From: Akkermansiaceae bacterium UBA956
GTDB lineage: Bacteria > Verrucomicrobiota > Verrucomicrobiia > Verrucomicrobiales > Akkermansiaceae
DNA length: 64,000 nt
NCBI GenBank assembly: GCA_002293145.1
Contig: DBCO01000015.1
Span: 89,412-153,411 of the forward strand
Reading direction: 5' to 3'
Every line of letters begins with the position of its first letter. The stretch's first letter is position 1. Below are positions 18,875 through 27,473 of the stretch, one piece after another. The notes beneath the pieces are model-generated. The model was not told where the DNA came from, ran no database searches, and was given only the letters and a program-made list of their open reading frames with translations. The position numbers were made by a program, and so were the translations under genes.

Positions 18875-19365
18875 GTCCTTTCGCACGGTGAATGCGATAA
18901 AGCACGCATTCCAAAGTGCTGGGCATTTTGTAATCAAAAAACTGAGTTGCTGGGGAGGTGCAATCCGCGGTGTGACATAGGAGCGCTCTAGCCTCGATTA
19001 CAGGAGTCGTCTTGATGGGAGCTGAGGCTTGAGTCATGTGGTTGTCTTGGCCACTGCTCCAGTTTTGATGTTGATAGCTCTGGCAATACATGGATGATCA
19101 CAAGGAATCATTCAATCTGAGTTGTTTTACCTCGGGCGGTTCATCTCGTATTGATCATCCGTGCGGTAATATCAATCAGCTACGGCCATGCGGCCAATGC
19201 TGTGGTAGCTTGCGCGCTGTATCCTTCGGCGTGCCGTCCTCGCGAATTCCTGGGGCAAAACATCAGCATCGGTGGGTCATCACCGATCATGTTAAAAACG
19301 AAAATGGGGCGGCATTGACTTTGCCGTTTTCGTGAAAAGCAGTGACTCAAGCGAGTGGCCGAGCT
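18875..19365. other. Gene-poor stretch left of the insertion element
   Basis: About 490 bases without a convincing gene: frames are short and lack starts with signals. Two small perfect-stem hairpins occur, ATCGGTG/CACCGAT at about 19269-19288 and ACGAAAA/TTTTCGT at about 19298-19333. Neither is followed by a T tract. No promoter or RNA gene is recognised. Confidence 0.5.
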
Positions 19366-19374
19366 GTGGTGAAT
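19366..19374 (+). repeat. Left 9-bp target-site duplication
   Basis: GTGGTGAAT directly precedes the insertion element and is repeated exactly at 19689-19697 on its other side. Confidence 0.8.
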
Positions 19375-19688
19375 GGGTGTAACTGAAGCTAGTGTTCAAG
19401 CGGCAGGCTTGCAAAAATTTTAAGTTAGCTTAGATCCCAGAGTATGGGGAAATTAGTCGTGATGGAGGCAAATTGAAACAGAATTTCAGAATTGAGAAGA
19501 AGGCAGGAGTTGAGGTGATTTGTTATTGGTTGATCACGGAATCTCTGCGTCTCTGCGCGAGTCTTTTCTTTATCAATGATCAGTTCTATCAGTGGAATTC
19601 AGTGGCTGCAGTTGTTGATAAGCCCGTTTCTCTGGACTGAGCACATTGCGGAGAGTTTCTGACCTGACCATTACTTTAAGTTGCACCC
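19375..19688. mobile_element. 314-bp non-autonomous (MITE-like) insertion element
   Basis: The element begins GGGTGTAACTGAAGCTAGTG and ends, read on the minus strand, GGGTGCAACTTAAAGTAATG. These imperfect terminal inverted repeats match at 19 of the first 27 positions. It is flanked by a perfect 9-bp direct repeat. It encodes no transposase. The 107 bases at its right end (19582-19688) recur, inverted and with three mismatches, at 63894-64000. It also holds the phrase CTCTGCGTCTCTGCGCGAG at about 19543-19561, a type of short repeated phrase seen in many environmental genomes. It is probably mobilised in trans by an insertion sequence elsewhere in the genome; I do not assign an IS family. Confidence 0.82.
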
Positions 19689-19697
19689 GTGGTGAAT
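19689..19697 (+). repeat. Right 9-bp target-site duplication
   Basis: GTGGTGAAT directly follows the element end CACCC and matches 19366-19374 exactly. The following bases up to 19900 contain no gene and are the leader of the SHD1 gene at 19901. Confidence 0.8.
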
Positions 19698-19900
19698 GCT
19701 GCCAAAATTGGATAGGTCCGATCAGCGTGTTCATGGAGTAGGTCAAGTTTCACAAGCCAGAGGATAGCATGATTCGATCACGCGGATGAGAAAAATGCAA
19801 AAATTGCTTCGCCTTGATCTGGTATGGGATCTGTACTAAATGAATTCGTGTCCGTGGTTTTTTTTCTTGCTTTGCCTTTAAACTGTGTCTTGATTCTTTT

Positions 19901-21169
19901 ATGAAAAGCACACTTTACCTACTTACGCTAGCCACCAGTTTGTTCTTGTCGAGCATCGCTCAAGCAGAAGACAGCCGCACTTGGACATCCATCCGTGGTT
20001 CAACGGTGGATGCTTCCCTGGGTCGATTGGATGGCGATTCTGTTATCCTTGTGACGAAAGATCGTAAGGAAATTAAGTTGGCGGTGACCGATCTGTCTTT
20101 GGCTGATCGGCAATATCTCGTGGAAAATGTTTCTGCTCCTGAAGCGATTTTGAGTGCTGGCGAGTTGAGTATGCCAGAGAAGGATTTAAAGTTTGACTCG
20201 AAAACCTGCAAAAAAATCGACGAGAAGTTCAAGTTGTCTGTAGAAGACTCCGAAGGGATGTTTGATCAGATGGAAACCGAGCATTTCTTGATTGCGTATG
20301 CTGGTGATGTACGGCCGAACGTAGTGGCAGAGATCGCAGAGCGTCTCTGGCATGGCATGGCTTTCTATCACATGAATTTCCGCCGCGATTGGGGCGACAA
20401 GCGCCGGGTGATTTTCTGTGTGGAAGATCGTGAGACCTACGCTGCTCTAGGTAAATGGTATCAGGACGAGTTGGCGAAAGAAGCCGTGAATGCGGATGGC
20501 CAAAAACGCGTTCAAGAATTCGCTTCTACATGGGATCGCGTGGGTGGCACCTCGATTCAGCTCCCCGATGAGCTTTGTGAGGAGAAAAAATTCCACAGTG
20601 GAGCGTCCGTTTTCAACATGAATACGGATCGCGAGTTCAAAAAAGTTTTCACTCCTTTTCCGACGCACGTCATCGCTGGTCATTTGCTCAATCAGCAAAT
20701 GGGCGGAGTCGGCAGCGTTGGTGGCAAGGGCTATTTTACTGTCGTTACAGGTCACGCGTTTTACAAAGAGATCAAACTTGCCGGTGAAACGGAAACGCAT
20801 TTGCTCGACGTCGGCGGCACGGCTGGCGATGAAATTTCCTCGAAAGCAGGCTTCGATGATGGATCGGCTTGGGCGCGCATTTTGAAGTCCGAGGTCAAGC
20901 GCGGCAAGGTCAAGCCCAACCTCTTGGAAATCCTGGCAGTGGAGGCTGAGACGCTTAATCCAGCAAAGCTGGTCTTGGTTTATTCTTTCGCGAACTACTT
21001 GCAAAGCAATCCGAAGCGTGTCAGTGCTTTTGCGCGAATGATCCGTCGTGTGGAGTCGAATAATACCATCCCTGAGCCCGAGGAATTGGCGAAAATCTAT
21101 GACTTTGATAGCGTAGAAAAAATGGAAGCGGATTGGATCGAATACATCAAGAGTAAAGAATTTAAATAA
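19901..21169 (+). CDS. Secreted SHD1-domain protein with degenerate metallopeptidase-like region
   Basis: A 422-residue protein with a signal peptide (cleavage near SIAQAED). An SHD1-type domain follows at about 25-75: WTSIRGSTVDASLGRL, VTKDRKEIKLAVTDLS and DRQYLVE. In Planctomycetes and Verrucomicrobia this small beta-barrel marks many secreted proteins. The rest (about 110-422) begins METEHFLIAYAG, then a region with VIFCVEDRETYAALGKWY and THVIAGHLLNQQMGG. This order resembles DUF1570-like peptidases, but the expected HExxH motif is not intact, so a binding role is as likely. The tandem-retropepsin SHD1 gene follows on the same strand after 69 bases. Confidence 0.75.
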   Translation: MKSTLYLLTLATSLFLSSIAQAEDSRTWTSIRGSTVDASLGRLDGDSVILVTKDRKEIKLAVTDLSLADRQYLVENVSAPEAILSAGELSMPEKDLKFDSKTCKKIDEKFKLSVEDSEGMFDQMETEHFLIAYAGDVRPNVVAEIAERLWHGMAFYHMNFRRDWGDKRRVIFCVEDRETYAALGKWYQDELAKEAVNADGQKRVQEFASTWDRVGGTSIQLPDELCEEKKFHSGASVFNMNTDREFKKVFTPFPTHVIAGHLLNQQMGGVGSVGGKGYFTVVTGHAFYKEIKLAGETETHLLDVGGTAGDEISSKAGFDDGSAWARILKSEVKRGKVKPNLLEILAVEAETLNPAKLVLVYSFANYLQSNPKRVSAFARMIRRVESNNTIPEPEELAKIYDFDSVEKMEADWIEYIKSKEFK

Positions 21170-21238
21170 ACAACTGATCAAATTTGTGACGCTAAATCGC
21201 AGTCATCTGTAATTCCTCTCTCCACATTTCTCTCATTT

Positions 21239-22648
21239 ATGAAAAAAACAATTCTCACGCTTTGCGCCATCTTCATTTCTTCAACGGCTCACGCGCAAGC
21301 TACGGATGTGAGTCAAGAATTACGTGTCTTCAAGGGCAATAATGGCAAAGAAATCAAAGCGGTTTTGATCGATAAAAATGACACCTCAGCGACTTTGCTG
21401 CTGGAAAACAAGCGCCGTGCCGTTGTGCCGCTGGCGAGTCTGTCGGCTGATGACCAAGATTATATTAAGAAATGGAATAAGGAGAAGGCCTTGTTCTTGC
21501 AAAAATGCTTGGGCTTGAGTGTCCGTCAGTTGCTTGAGCTCCGCGGCTACGAGTCGTTTCCAATGACTTTGGAAGGGAACTCGATCATCATCACCGCGAA
21601 ACTCAATGGCAAAGATGCGCGCTTCGTCGTCGATACCGGTGCTGGCAGCAGTTTGCTGCATACCAAGATGGTGGAAAACTGCGGACTGGAACTGGGGCCG
21701 ATGACTGAGGAAGTGCACGGCGTAGCCGGATCAGTGCCTGCCTGCTGGGTGGATGTGAATACCTTGTCGATGGGAGAATCACTTTTCAAGGATCGCAAGA
21801 TTTTGGCCACTGATATGGACAAGGATAAGCCCGAGGGCTCGAAGGATCAATCGACTGCGGGTCTCTTTGGGGCTGACTTGCTCAAGCAACTTGATACCGT
21901 CATTTCCTACAAAGAAAACCGGATTTTCTTCCGCCCGGATAAATCGGATCGCGTTCTGGTTGATGGAGATGCCGCCAAATCGGAAGATGCGGGTGTGGAA
22001 GGCGAAGTAAAGGACCAAGATGAAGTGCTGAATTTTCGCATTTTCAAAATGCGCGATGGTAAGAGCTTCCGCGCCAACGTGGTTTCTAAAACATCCACGG
22101 TGCTAACCGTGAAGCTTGCCAACGGGAAAACGCAACAGGTGCCGATTTATAATCTCTCTGATGATGATCAAAAGTATGCCGATGCTTGGACCGAGGCTGG
22201 TGATATTTTCTTGCGCCATTGCGGTGCTCTTAAAATCGAAGAGGTGTTAACTTTGCGCAAATATAACTCCTTTCAGTATGAGCGCCGCGGCAACCATATT
22301 TTTGTCGATGGCACACTCAACGATAAAGACGTAACTTGGATGATCGATACGGGTGCTGACAGCTCGTTGCTCGACTTAAAGCAAGCTACCAACAGAGGCT
22401 GTGAGGTCGGCCCCATGAAGCATAAAGTTTATGGCATCGGTGGCTCTGCACCAGCGGGCGAGAGCGTGATGAAAAAGATCACACTCGGCAAGGTGGAGCT
22501 CACCAATCGTCGCACCCTAGCAACAGACATGACTGGACGTGCTGGTCGTGATCTCGATTACGTCGGGCTCTTCGGTGCTGACTTTATGCGGGAACTCGAT
22601 GCGGTGATCACTTACCGTGAAGATCGCATTTTCCTCTATCAGCGTTAA
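21239..22648 (+). CDS. Secreted protein with two SHD1 and two retropepsin-like aspartic protease domains
   Basis: A 469-residue protein with a signal peptide (MKKTILTLCAIFISSTAHAQ). It is an internal duplication: SHD1 (about 27-80), a linker with LSVRQLLELRGY, and a retropepsin-like domain with VVDTGAGSS (Asp132); then SHD1 again (about 262-320), the linker LKIEEVLTLRKY, and a second retropepsin-like domain with MIDTGADSS (Asp370). Each protease unit ends with a GLFGAD helix and a hydrophobic strand (AVITYREDRIFL). Retropepsins need two DTG/S loops, normally from two chains; two in one chain could form a pseudo-dimer as in pepsin. It would act in the periplasm or outside. Substrate unknown. 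Its stop overlaps the convergent ygfZ stop by four bases. Confidence 0.85.
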   Translation: MKKTILTLCAIFISSTAHAQATDVSQELRVFKGNNGKEIKAVLIDKNDTSATLLLENKRRAVVPLASLSADDQDYIKKWNKEKALFLQKCLGLSVRQLLELRGYESFPMTLEGNSIIITAKLNGKDARFVVDTGAGSSLLHTKMVENCGLELGPMTEEVHGVAGSVPACWVDVNTLSMGESLFKDRKILATDMDKDKPEGSKDQSTAGLFGADLLKQLDTVISYKENRIFFRPDKSDRVLVDGDAAKSEDAGVEGEVKDQDEVLNFRIFKMRDGKSFRANVVSKTSTVLTVKLANGKTQQVPIYNLSDDDQKYADAWTEAGDIFLRHCGALKIEEVLTLRKYNSFQYERRGNHIFVDGTLNDKDVTWMIDTGADSSLLDLKQATNRGCEVGPMKHKVYGIGGSAPAGESVMKKITLGKVELTNRRTLATDMTGRAGRDLDYVGLFGADFMRELDAVITYREDRIFLYQR

Positions 22649-23475
22649 TTTGTAGCGGGCGCTGCGATCACTTTCGCAGCAGCTTCAAAGACTTTACCAT
22701 CGGGCAAACGGAGATCAAAGACCGCTTGCCCGAAGTATTTTTTGCCCAAATAGCCGAGAGCAAAAGGAGCCGCCACACTAGTCAGTGTTCCGGACTCCTG
22801 ACCCTCTAGCAAAAGGGTAGCACCGACGGGCATTGTTTCAGTCAACGTAAAATGCGTGAGTTTTCGGTTCAATTTGCCCGCGGTTTTGATACGGGAAATC
22901 ACTTCTTGTCCGATGTAGCAGCCCTTTTGGTAGGAGATGGCGCTGGTTTCTATGCCAGCTTCGGGCGGCAACATGCCTTCGGTTAGTTCTGCACCCCATG
23001 CGGGAACTCCTTGTGCGATGCGGATTGCTTCTGCTTGTTGATTGCTGAGAATTTCACCTGTTACCTCTTGATTCGCAGGCAGCCACTGATCGATGCCAGG
23101 TACTCCGAGCCTAGAAAAGGAAAATCCCGTTGATTCATTGTTGCTACCGATGTGATGGACAAGCCGATATTGATCGGAAATGTCATCGAGCACGGCATCA
23201 TCGGCGATGAGGTAGCGGTCGAGTCGCGCCATGAGTAGATCTCGCAGTGCATAAGGTGCCTCGATGCGGATCTCTGGCGCGCTTAGCTCAATGAGATAGA
23301 GCGTGACGTAGGCCTGGAGTTTTCCTTTGGCATCGGTGACACAAGCGGCGAGAGCTTGCTGCGGATGAGTGAGAAGATTGCGCACATCTTGCGTGACTTG
23401 CCCGTTGAGGTATCGCACGGCATCGGGGCCACTGAGGGAAAGTGTGCAACGGAGTCCAAGATCAAATGTCGTCAT
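22645..23475 (-). CDS. ygfZ: YgfZ/GcvT-family folate-binding protein
   Basis: A 276-residue protein. It carries the family signature KGCYIGQEVISRIKTAG (KGCYxGQE), with the redox-active Cys, and an N-terminal GcvT-like fold (LSGPDAVRYLNGQVTQDV). YgfZ proteins bind tetrahydrofolate and support assembly or repair of certain iron-sulfur enzymes, including MiaB-type tRNA modification. Length matches short bacterial YgfZ. It is convergent with the retropepsin gene, with the two stop codons sharing the bases TTAA, and no terminator is visible between them. Confidence 0.92.
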   Translation of the reverse strand: MTTFDLGLRCTLSLSGPDAVRYLNGQVTQDVRNLLTHPQQALAACVTDAKGKLQAYVTLYLIELSAPEIRIEAPYALRDLLMARLDRYLIADDAVLDDISDQYRLVHHIGSNNESTGFSFSRLGVPGIDQWLPANQEVTGEILSNQQAEAIRIAQGVPAWGAELTEGMLPPEAGIETSAISYQKGCYIGQEVISRIKTAGKLNRKLTHFTLTETMPVGATLLLEGQESGTLTSVAAPFALGYLGKKYFGQAVFDLRLPDGKVFEAAAKVIAAPATN

Positions 23476-23650
23476 GGCGGGAATCTAGGATCGGTAAAAG
23501 CGCTTGGCAACGCTGGGATGAAAGTTTTTTTGCGAGAGATGCATTTTCCCATTGCCAAACTCGGGATTCTGATCATACTTAGCGCCCCGACCGCCACGGT
23601 GGTTAGGACACCAAGATGCAGCAATGCATCAACAAAGCATTGCAATGCAT

Positions 23651-23723
23651 GGCTCGATAGCTCAGTTGGTAGAGCAGCGGATTGAAAATCCGCGTGTCGC
23701 TGGTTCGATCCCGGCTCGAGCCA
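23651..23723 (+). tRNA. tRNA-Phe (GAA)
   Basis: The acceptor stem GGCTCGA/TCGAGCC (23651-23657 with 23716-23722) is perfect. The D arm is GCTC/GAGC, and the anticodon stem GCGGA/TCCGC holds the loop TTGAAAA with anticodon GAA at 23684-23686. The T arm carries TTCGATC. The discriminator is A at 23723, and CCA is not encoded. Confidence 0.97.
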
Positions 23724-23825
23724 CCTTCTTTCATTATGTGTAATGAAATGCCTCCTATCAGATTGCCGAAATTTATCAGTATAATACTCCGAGAAAAATG
23801 TAGGAGAAACGTTTATTACCGAATC

Positions 23826-24683
23826 ATGACTTTTTCTATCAATCATCAAGAGAAATACTCATTGCGAAGGACCTCAATCGGATGCAAAAAAATTATCCTC
23901 TGCGGTTGTTTTTTTCTACATTCACTCTACTCGTTGCGGGCTGATGAGGTCTTTCAACCAGAGTTCTATGCTTTCTATAACGGCATGCCTGAGATGTCCT
24001 ATGATGATGAGGCGAAATTTCTCAAGGAATTGGGTTATGATGGGATCAGTCAGATTTACGGAGCTGGTGAGCCATTGGAGCAGCGGGTCATCGCATACCA
24101 GAAGCAAGATCTCACTGTCATGAGCGTTTATCTTGAAGCGACGGAAAATGCAATCGAAGCTGGGATGGTCAAGGCGCTGAGAGATGGCGGCATGATAGAG
24201 TTGACGGTAGCGAAAATTTCTCCTGAGGTGCTTGATTCGATTCGCCAAACTACGGAAATGGCTTCGCGATTAAAAATTCGTGTAGTGCTCTATCCGCATT
24301 TTGGAAATGCCGTTGCTACTATGTCGCAGGCGATCGAAGTTATCGAGAAGGTGAATCATCCGAACCTCGGAGTCATGTTCAATCTCTGCCACTTTCTCAA
24401 GAGCGAGAAAGCAGAAGATCTAGAAAGTGTTCTCTTGCATGCAAAGCCCCATCTGTTCTCTGTGAGCATTAATGGAGCTGATGGCGACGGAAAAAACTGG
24501 GATACACTGATTCAACCTCTCGACAAAGGAAGTTTTCCGCAACAACGACTGCTTGGAGTTCTTAAAAAAATGCAATACAAAGGTCCCGTGTGCCTGCAGT
24601 GTTTCGCCGTGAAGGGCGATAAAAAATCCAATCTCAAGAAATCAATAGACGCATGGGAAAAGTTATTGAAAGAGCTTGACTGA
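23826..24683 (+). CDS. Secreted xylose-isomerase-like TIM-barrel protein
   Basis: About 285 residues from ATG at 23826. Starts further upstream would overlap the tRNA. A hydrophobic signal segment (KKIILCGCFFLHSLYSLRA) precedes the barrel. The body follows the sugar isomerase/AP-endonuclease-2 pattern: KFLKELGYDGISQIYGAG, TVMSVYLEA, RVVLYPHFGNAV, LGVMFNLCHFLKSEKAED, LFSVSINGAD and YKGPVCLQCFAV. Family members are sugar epimerases and isomerases that bind a divalent metal through Glu/Asp/His. Here the His in YPHFG and the NLCHF motif are present. The Verrucomicrobia/Planctomycetes have many secreted versions of unknown substrate. It stands alone between the tRNA and the orphan antitoxin. Confidence 0.8.
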   Translation: MTFSINHQEKYSLRRTSIGCKKIILCGCFFLHSLYSLRADEVFQPEFYAFYNGMPEMSYDDEAKFLKELGYDGISQIYGAGEPLEQRVIAYQKQDLTVMSVYLEATENAIEAGMVKALRDGGMIELTVAKISPEVLDSIRQTTEMASRLKIRVVLYPHFGNAVATMSQAIEVIEKVNHPNLGVMFNLCHFLKSEKAEDLESVLLHAKPHLFSVSINGADGDGKNWDTLIQPLDKGSFPQQRLLGVLKKMQYKGPVCLQCFAVKGDKKSNLKKSIDAWEKLLKELD

Positions 24684-24738
24684 CCTTTAACTAGCCTCTG
24701 GGGTCAGTTTCCAATTTTCATGAAACCGAATTCTTGAT

Positions 24739-24936
24739 CTACTGCTTTGCGATTTCCCAATCGATGCATGTGGCTTTGCCTTCCTTAATGAGTTGTTCGC
24801 GTTTGCCCAATAGATCTTGGTGCCAAACGGGCGCGGAAAGTTCGGCTTCTTGGGAGGTGATTGCTTTCCACAGTGTTGCCATCATTCGCAGCTTTTCATG
24901 CATGGGTGAATCTCGAATTTCTTCGAGTGTGATCAT
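24739..24936 (-). CDS. Orphan addiction-module antitoxin (PF09720-like)
   Basis: A 65-residue protein that fits the short 'putative addiction module component' family: an N-terminal helix pair (EEIRDSPMHEKLRMMATLWKAI), then W-H-Q-D-LLGKREQLIKEGKAT and a C-terminal W. These antitoxins normally sit directly upstream of a RelE/ParE-type toxin. Here the gene is followed on its strand by the convergent TIM-barrel gene and preceded by tex, so no toxin partner is present. It is either a solitary antitoxin or the survivor of a lost pair. Confidence 0.7.
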   Translation of the reverse strand: MITLEEIRDSPMHEKLRMMATLWKAITSQEAELSAPVWHQDLLGKREQLIKEGKATCIDWEIAKQ

Positions 24937-25024
24937 GCTTGTATCTTATTCGAATTCTGGTCATCGGTAAAACCAAGATCAGGAAATTATACAGAGGCTT
25001 GGTGGATGGAATCCGCCGCCACGG

Positions 25025-27346
25025 TTACTTTTTCTTGCCTTGCTGGAGTGCTTGGGAGAACCAGTCGTTGCCGGGGGCTTGTTGTTGCTGGCGATTGTCG
25101 CGGCGTTGAGGAAGGCCGTTGCGATCGTTGTTGTTGCCGCTACCACCGCCGGCACGGCGTTCCATGTCTGGTACGCTCTTCATGCTGAGGGCGATGCGAT
25201 TGCGCACGAGATCGACTTCGGTAACGGTGACTTGCACTTTTTGTCCGACCTTGACCACTTCGCTGGCGTCTCTGACAAATTGATCGCTGAGTTGGCTGAC
25301 GTGGACGAGCCCGTCTTGGTGCACTCCGACATCGATGAAGGCGCCGAAGGCTGTGACGTTGGTGACTATGCCTGGGAGTTTCATGCCGACTTTGAGATCG
25401 GCGGGTTTATCGACTCCTTCGGCAAAGGAAAACATCTCGAATTGTTTGCGCGGGTCGCGCCCTGGTTTGGAAAGTTCGGTGATGATGTCTTTGAGGGTCG
25501 GCAAGCCGACCTCGGTGGTGACATATTTTTCTGGTTTGATTTTGGCGCGGACTTCGGACTTGGTGAGCAAATCTTGCAAGGTGCAGCAGAGGTCGGCGGC
25601 CATTTGTTCGACCAAAGCATAGCGTTCGGGGTGAACGGCGGATGAATCGAGCGGGTGAGCACCATTGGCAACGCGAAGGAACCCGGCTGCTTGCTCGAAA
25701 GCTTTGTCACCGAGGCGTGGGACTTTTTTCAGAGCATCACGCGAAGGAAATGGTCCATTTGCAGCGCGGTGAGCGACGATGTTTTCGGCGAGTGAACGAT
25801 TGAGGCCGGAGACGTATTGGAGGAGTTCTTTGGATGCGGTATTTAGCTCGACACCGACGGCATTTACGGCGCTGACAACGGTGTCATCGAGCGATGCTTT
25901 GAGTGCGCGTTGATCGACATCGTGCTGATACTGACCGACGCCAATGGCTTTGGCATCGATCTTCACCAACTCGGCGAGTGGGTCCATCAATCGACGACCA
26001 ATGCTGATGGCACCGCGCACGGTGAGATCGAGATCGGGAAATTCTTCGCGTGCAACATCGGACGCGGAATAAATCGAAGCTCCGGCCTCGTTGACAACTA
26101 CTAATGGTATCGTAGATGGCAGATTGAGCTTCCGGCAAAATGCCTCGGTCTCCCGAGAAGCGGTGCCGTTTCCGATGGCGATGGCTTCGACTTTGTATTT
26201 TGCGATCATCGCTAGCATATCCTTGGCGCCTTCGTAGAGTTGGGTGTTCGAGCCCGCAGTGATGTTGAGAACGGTGTGATGGAGCAAAGTTCCCGTGGCA
26301 TCGAGTACGACAGTTTTGCAGCCGCTGCGGAAGCCGGGGTCGATGGCGAGTAGGCGTTTTTGACCGAGCGGTGATGCTAACAGAAGCTCGCGCAAGTTGT
26401 CGGCAAACACTTGGATCGCGGTGGCGTCGGCGACTTTTTTCGAGTTGAGACGCATTTCCGTTTCCATCGATGGCATAAGCAAGCGCTTGCAACCATCTTC
26501 GACGGCATCGCGCATTTGATCAGCAGCGGGTCCGTGACCGTTGACAAATTGTGGCACGGCGATGCCGGAAACTCGCTCGACGGAGAGATCGACGCGCATG
26601 AGCAGGAACCCGTCTTTTTCGCCGCGGCGGATGGCCAGCAAGCGGTGCGAGGGGATGGATTTCAGGGGCTCTGACCAATCGAAGTAATCGCGAAATTTCG
26701 CGGCCTCGGCATCCACTTCTTTGCCATACATGACTTTCGAGGAAATGATCGCTTCGGCTTCGTAAAGTTTGCGCACATGACCGCGCAGTGTGGCGTCATC
26801 TGCAACGATCTCAGCAATGATATCGCGGGCACCAGCAAGGGCCTCGGCGCTGGTGGTGACTTCTTTTTCGGCGTCGATGTATTTCGCGGCCTCGCTCTCG
26901 ATGTCTTGTGCATGCTGATTTTCCTGCAAAAAGCTGGCGAGAGGCTCCAGCCCGCGTTCTTTGGCTTTGGTGGCACGGGTTTGACGCTTGGGACGAAAGG
27001 GTGCGAAGGCATCTTCCAAGGTTGTCATGGTGGTGCAGGCGAGGATTTTCTTTTGCAGTTCTGGTGTGAGCAGTTTGCGTTCGTCGAGTGACTTGATGAT
27101 GGCAGAACGGCGGGCATCGAGCTCGACGAGGCGGATCATCGAATCGCGGATCGTGGCGATCTGCACTTCATCGAGCTCGCCGGTAGCTTCTTTTCGATAG
27201 CGGGCGATGAACGGAACGGTTGCGCCTTCGGCGATCAGTTGGGCGGTAGAGGAAACACTGCGGACAGAAATGCCGGTTTCCTGAGCGATGAGAGCGATGT
27301 GTTTGGCGGAATCGGTAGAGGAGAGAGAAGTGGCGGTGTCAGACAT
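25025..27346 (-). CDS. tex: Tex family RNA-binding transcription accessory protein
   Basis: About 773 residues from ATG at 27346, the usual length for Tex; longer readings lack homology. The N-terminal Tex domain begins ISVRSVSSTAQLIAEGATVP with the core FIARYRKEATGELDE. A RuvC/YqgF-like nuclease-fold region follows (LLAIDPGFRSGCKTVVLD), then helix-hairpin-helix modules (ELNTASKELLQYVSGL, AFEQAAGFLRV) and a C-terminal S1 domain (GIVTNVTAFGAFIDVGVHQ). The tail is rich in Arg, Gln and Asn and extends past S1. Tex binds nucleic acid and affects transcription in many bacteria. The gene is divergent from the uvrA-like gene, with about 130 bases between starts. Confidence 0.95.
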   Translation of the reverse strand: MSDTATSLSSTDSAKHIALIAQETGISVRSVSSTAQLIAEGATVPFIARYRKEATGELDEVQIATIRDSMIRLVELDARRSAIIKSLDERKLLTPELQKKILACTTMTTLEDAFAPFRPKRQTRATKAKERGLEPLASFLQENQHAQDIESEAAKYIDAEKEVTTSAEALAGARDIIAEIVADDATLRGHVRKLYEAEAIISSKVMYGKEVDAEAAKFRDYFDWSEPLKSIPSHRLLAIRRGEKDGFLLMRVDLSVERVSGIAVPQFVNGHGPAADQMRDAVEDGCKRLLMPSMETEMRLNSKKVADATAIQVFADNLRELLLASPLGQKRLLAIDPGFRSGCKTVVLDATGTLLHHTVLNITAGSNTQLYEGAKDMLAMIAKYKVEAIAIGNGTASRETEAFCRKLNLPSTIPLVVVNEAGASIYSASDVAREEFPDLDLTVRGAISIGRRLMDPLAELVKIDAKAIGVGQYQHDVDQRALKASLDDTVVSAVNAVGVELNTASKELLQYVSGLNRSLAENIVAHRAANGPFPSRDALKKVPRLGDKAFEQAAGFLRVANGAHPLDSSAVHPERYALVEQMAADLCCTLQDLLTKSEVRAKIKPEKYVTTEVGLPTLKDIITELSKPGRDPRKQFEMFSFAEGVDKPADLKVGMKLPGIVTNVTAFGAFIDVGVHQDGLVHVSQLSDQFVRDASEVVKVGQKVQVTVTEVDLVRNRIALSMKSVPDMERRAGGGSGNNNDRNGLPQRRDNRQQQQAPGNDWFSQALQQGKKK

Positions 27347-27473
27347 GCGGGCGCGGAGTTTTTCTGTTGAGGGGGAAAGATGCAAGGGTGAATTTTTTGA
27401 TTTTTGTAAAAGAGGATACAGGGAAGATGCCTGTTTGCCGAGACAGGCGGGGCGCGCAGTCTTCCGTTTTTGA

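Noticed and set aside
18717..19335. Short frames in the region left of the insertion element
   Set aside because: They lack starts with signals and their products have no recognisable features; one overlaps the DUF1592 gene in antisense.
23682..23825. Upstream extension of the TIM-barrel gene
   Set aside because: It would begin inside the tRNA-Phe gene and puts 48 residues without homology before the signal peptide.
25040..27091. Long plus-strand frames across tex
   Set aside because: They are antisense to a gene with full Tex domain signatures and show no recognisable domains or starts.
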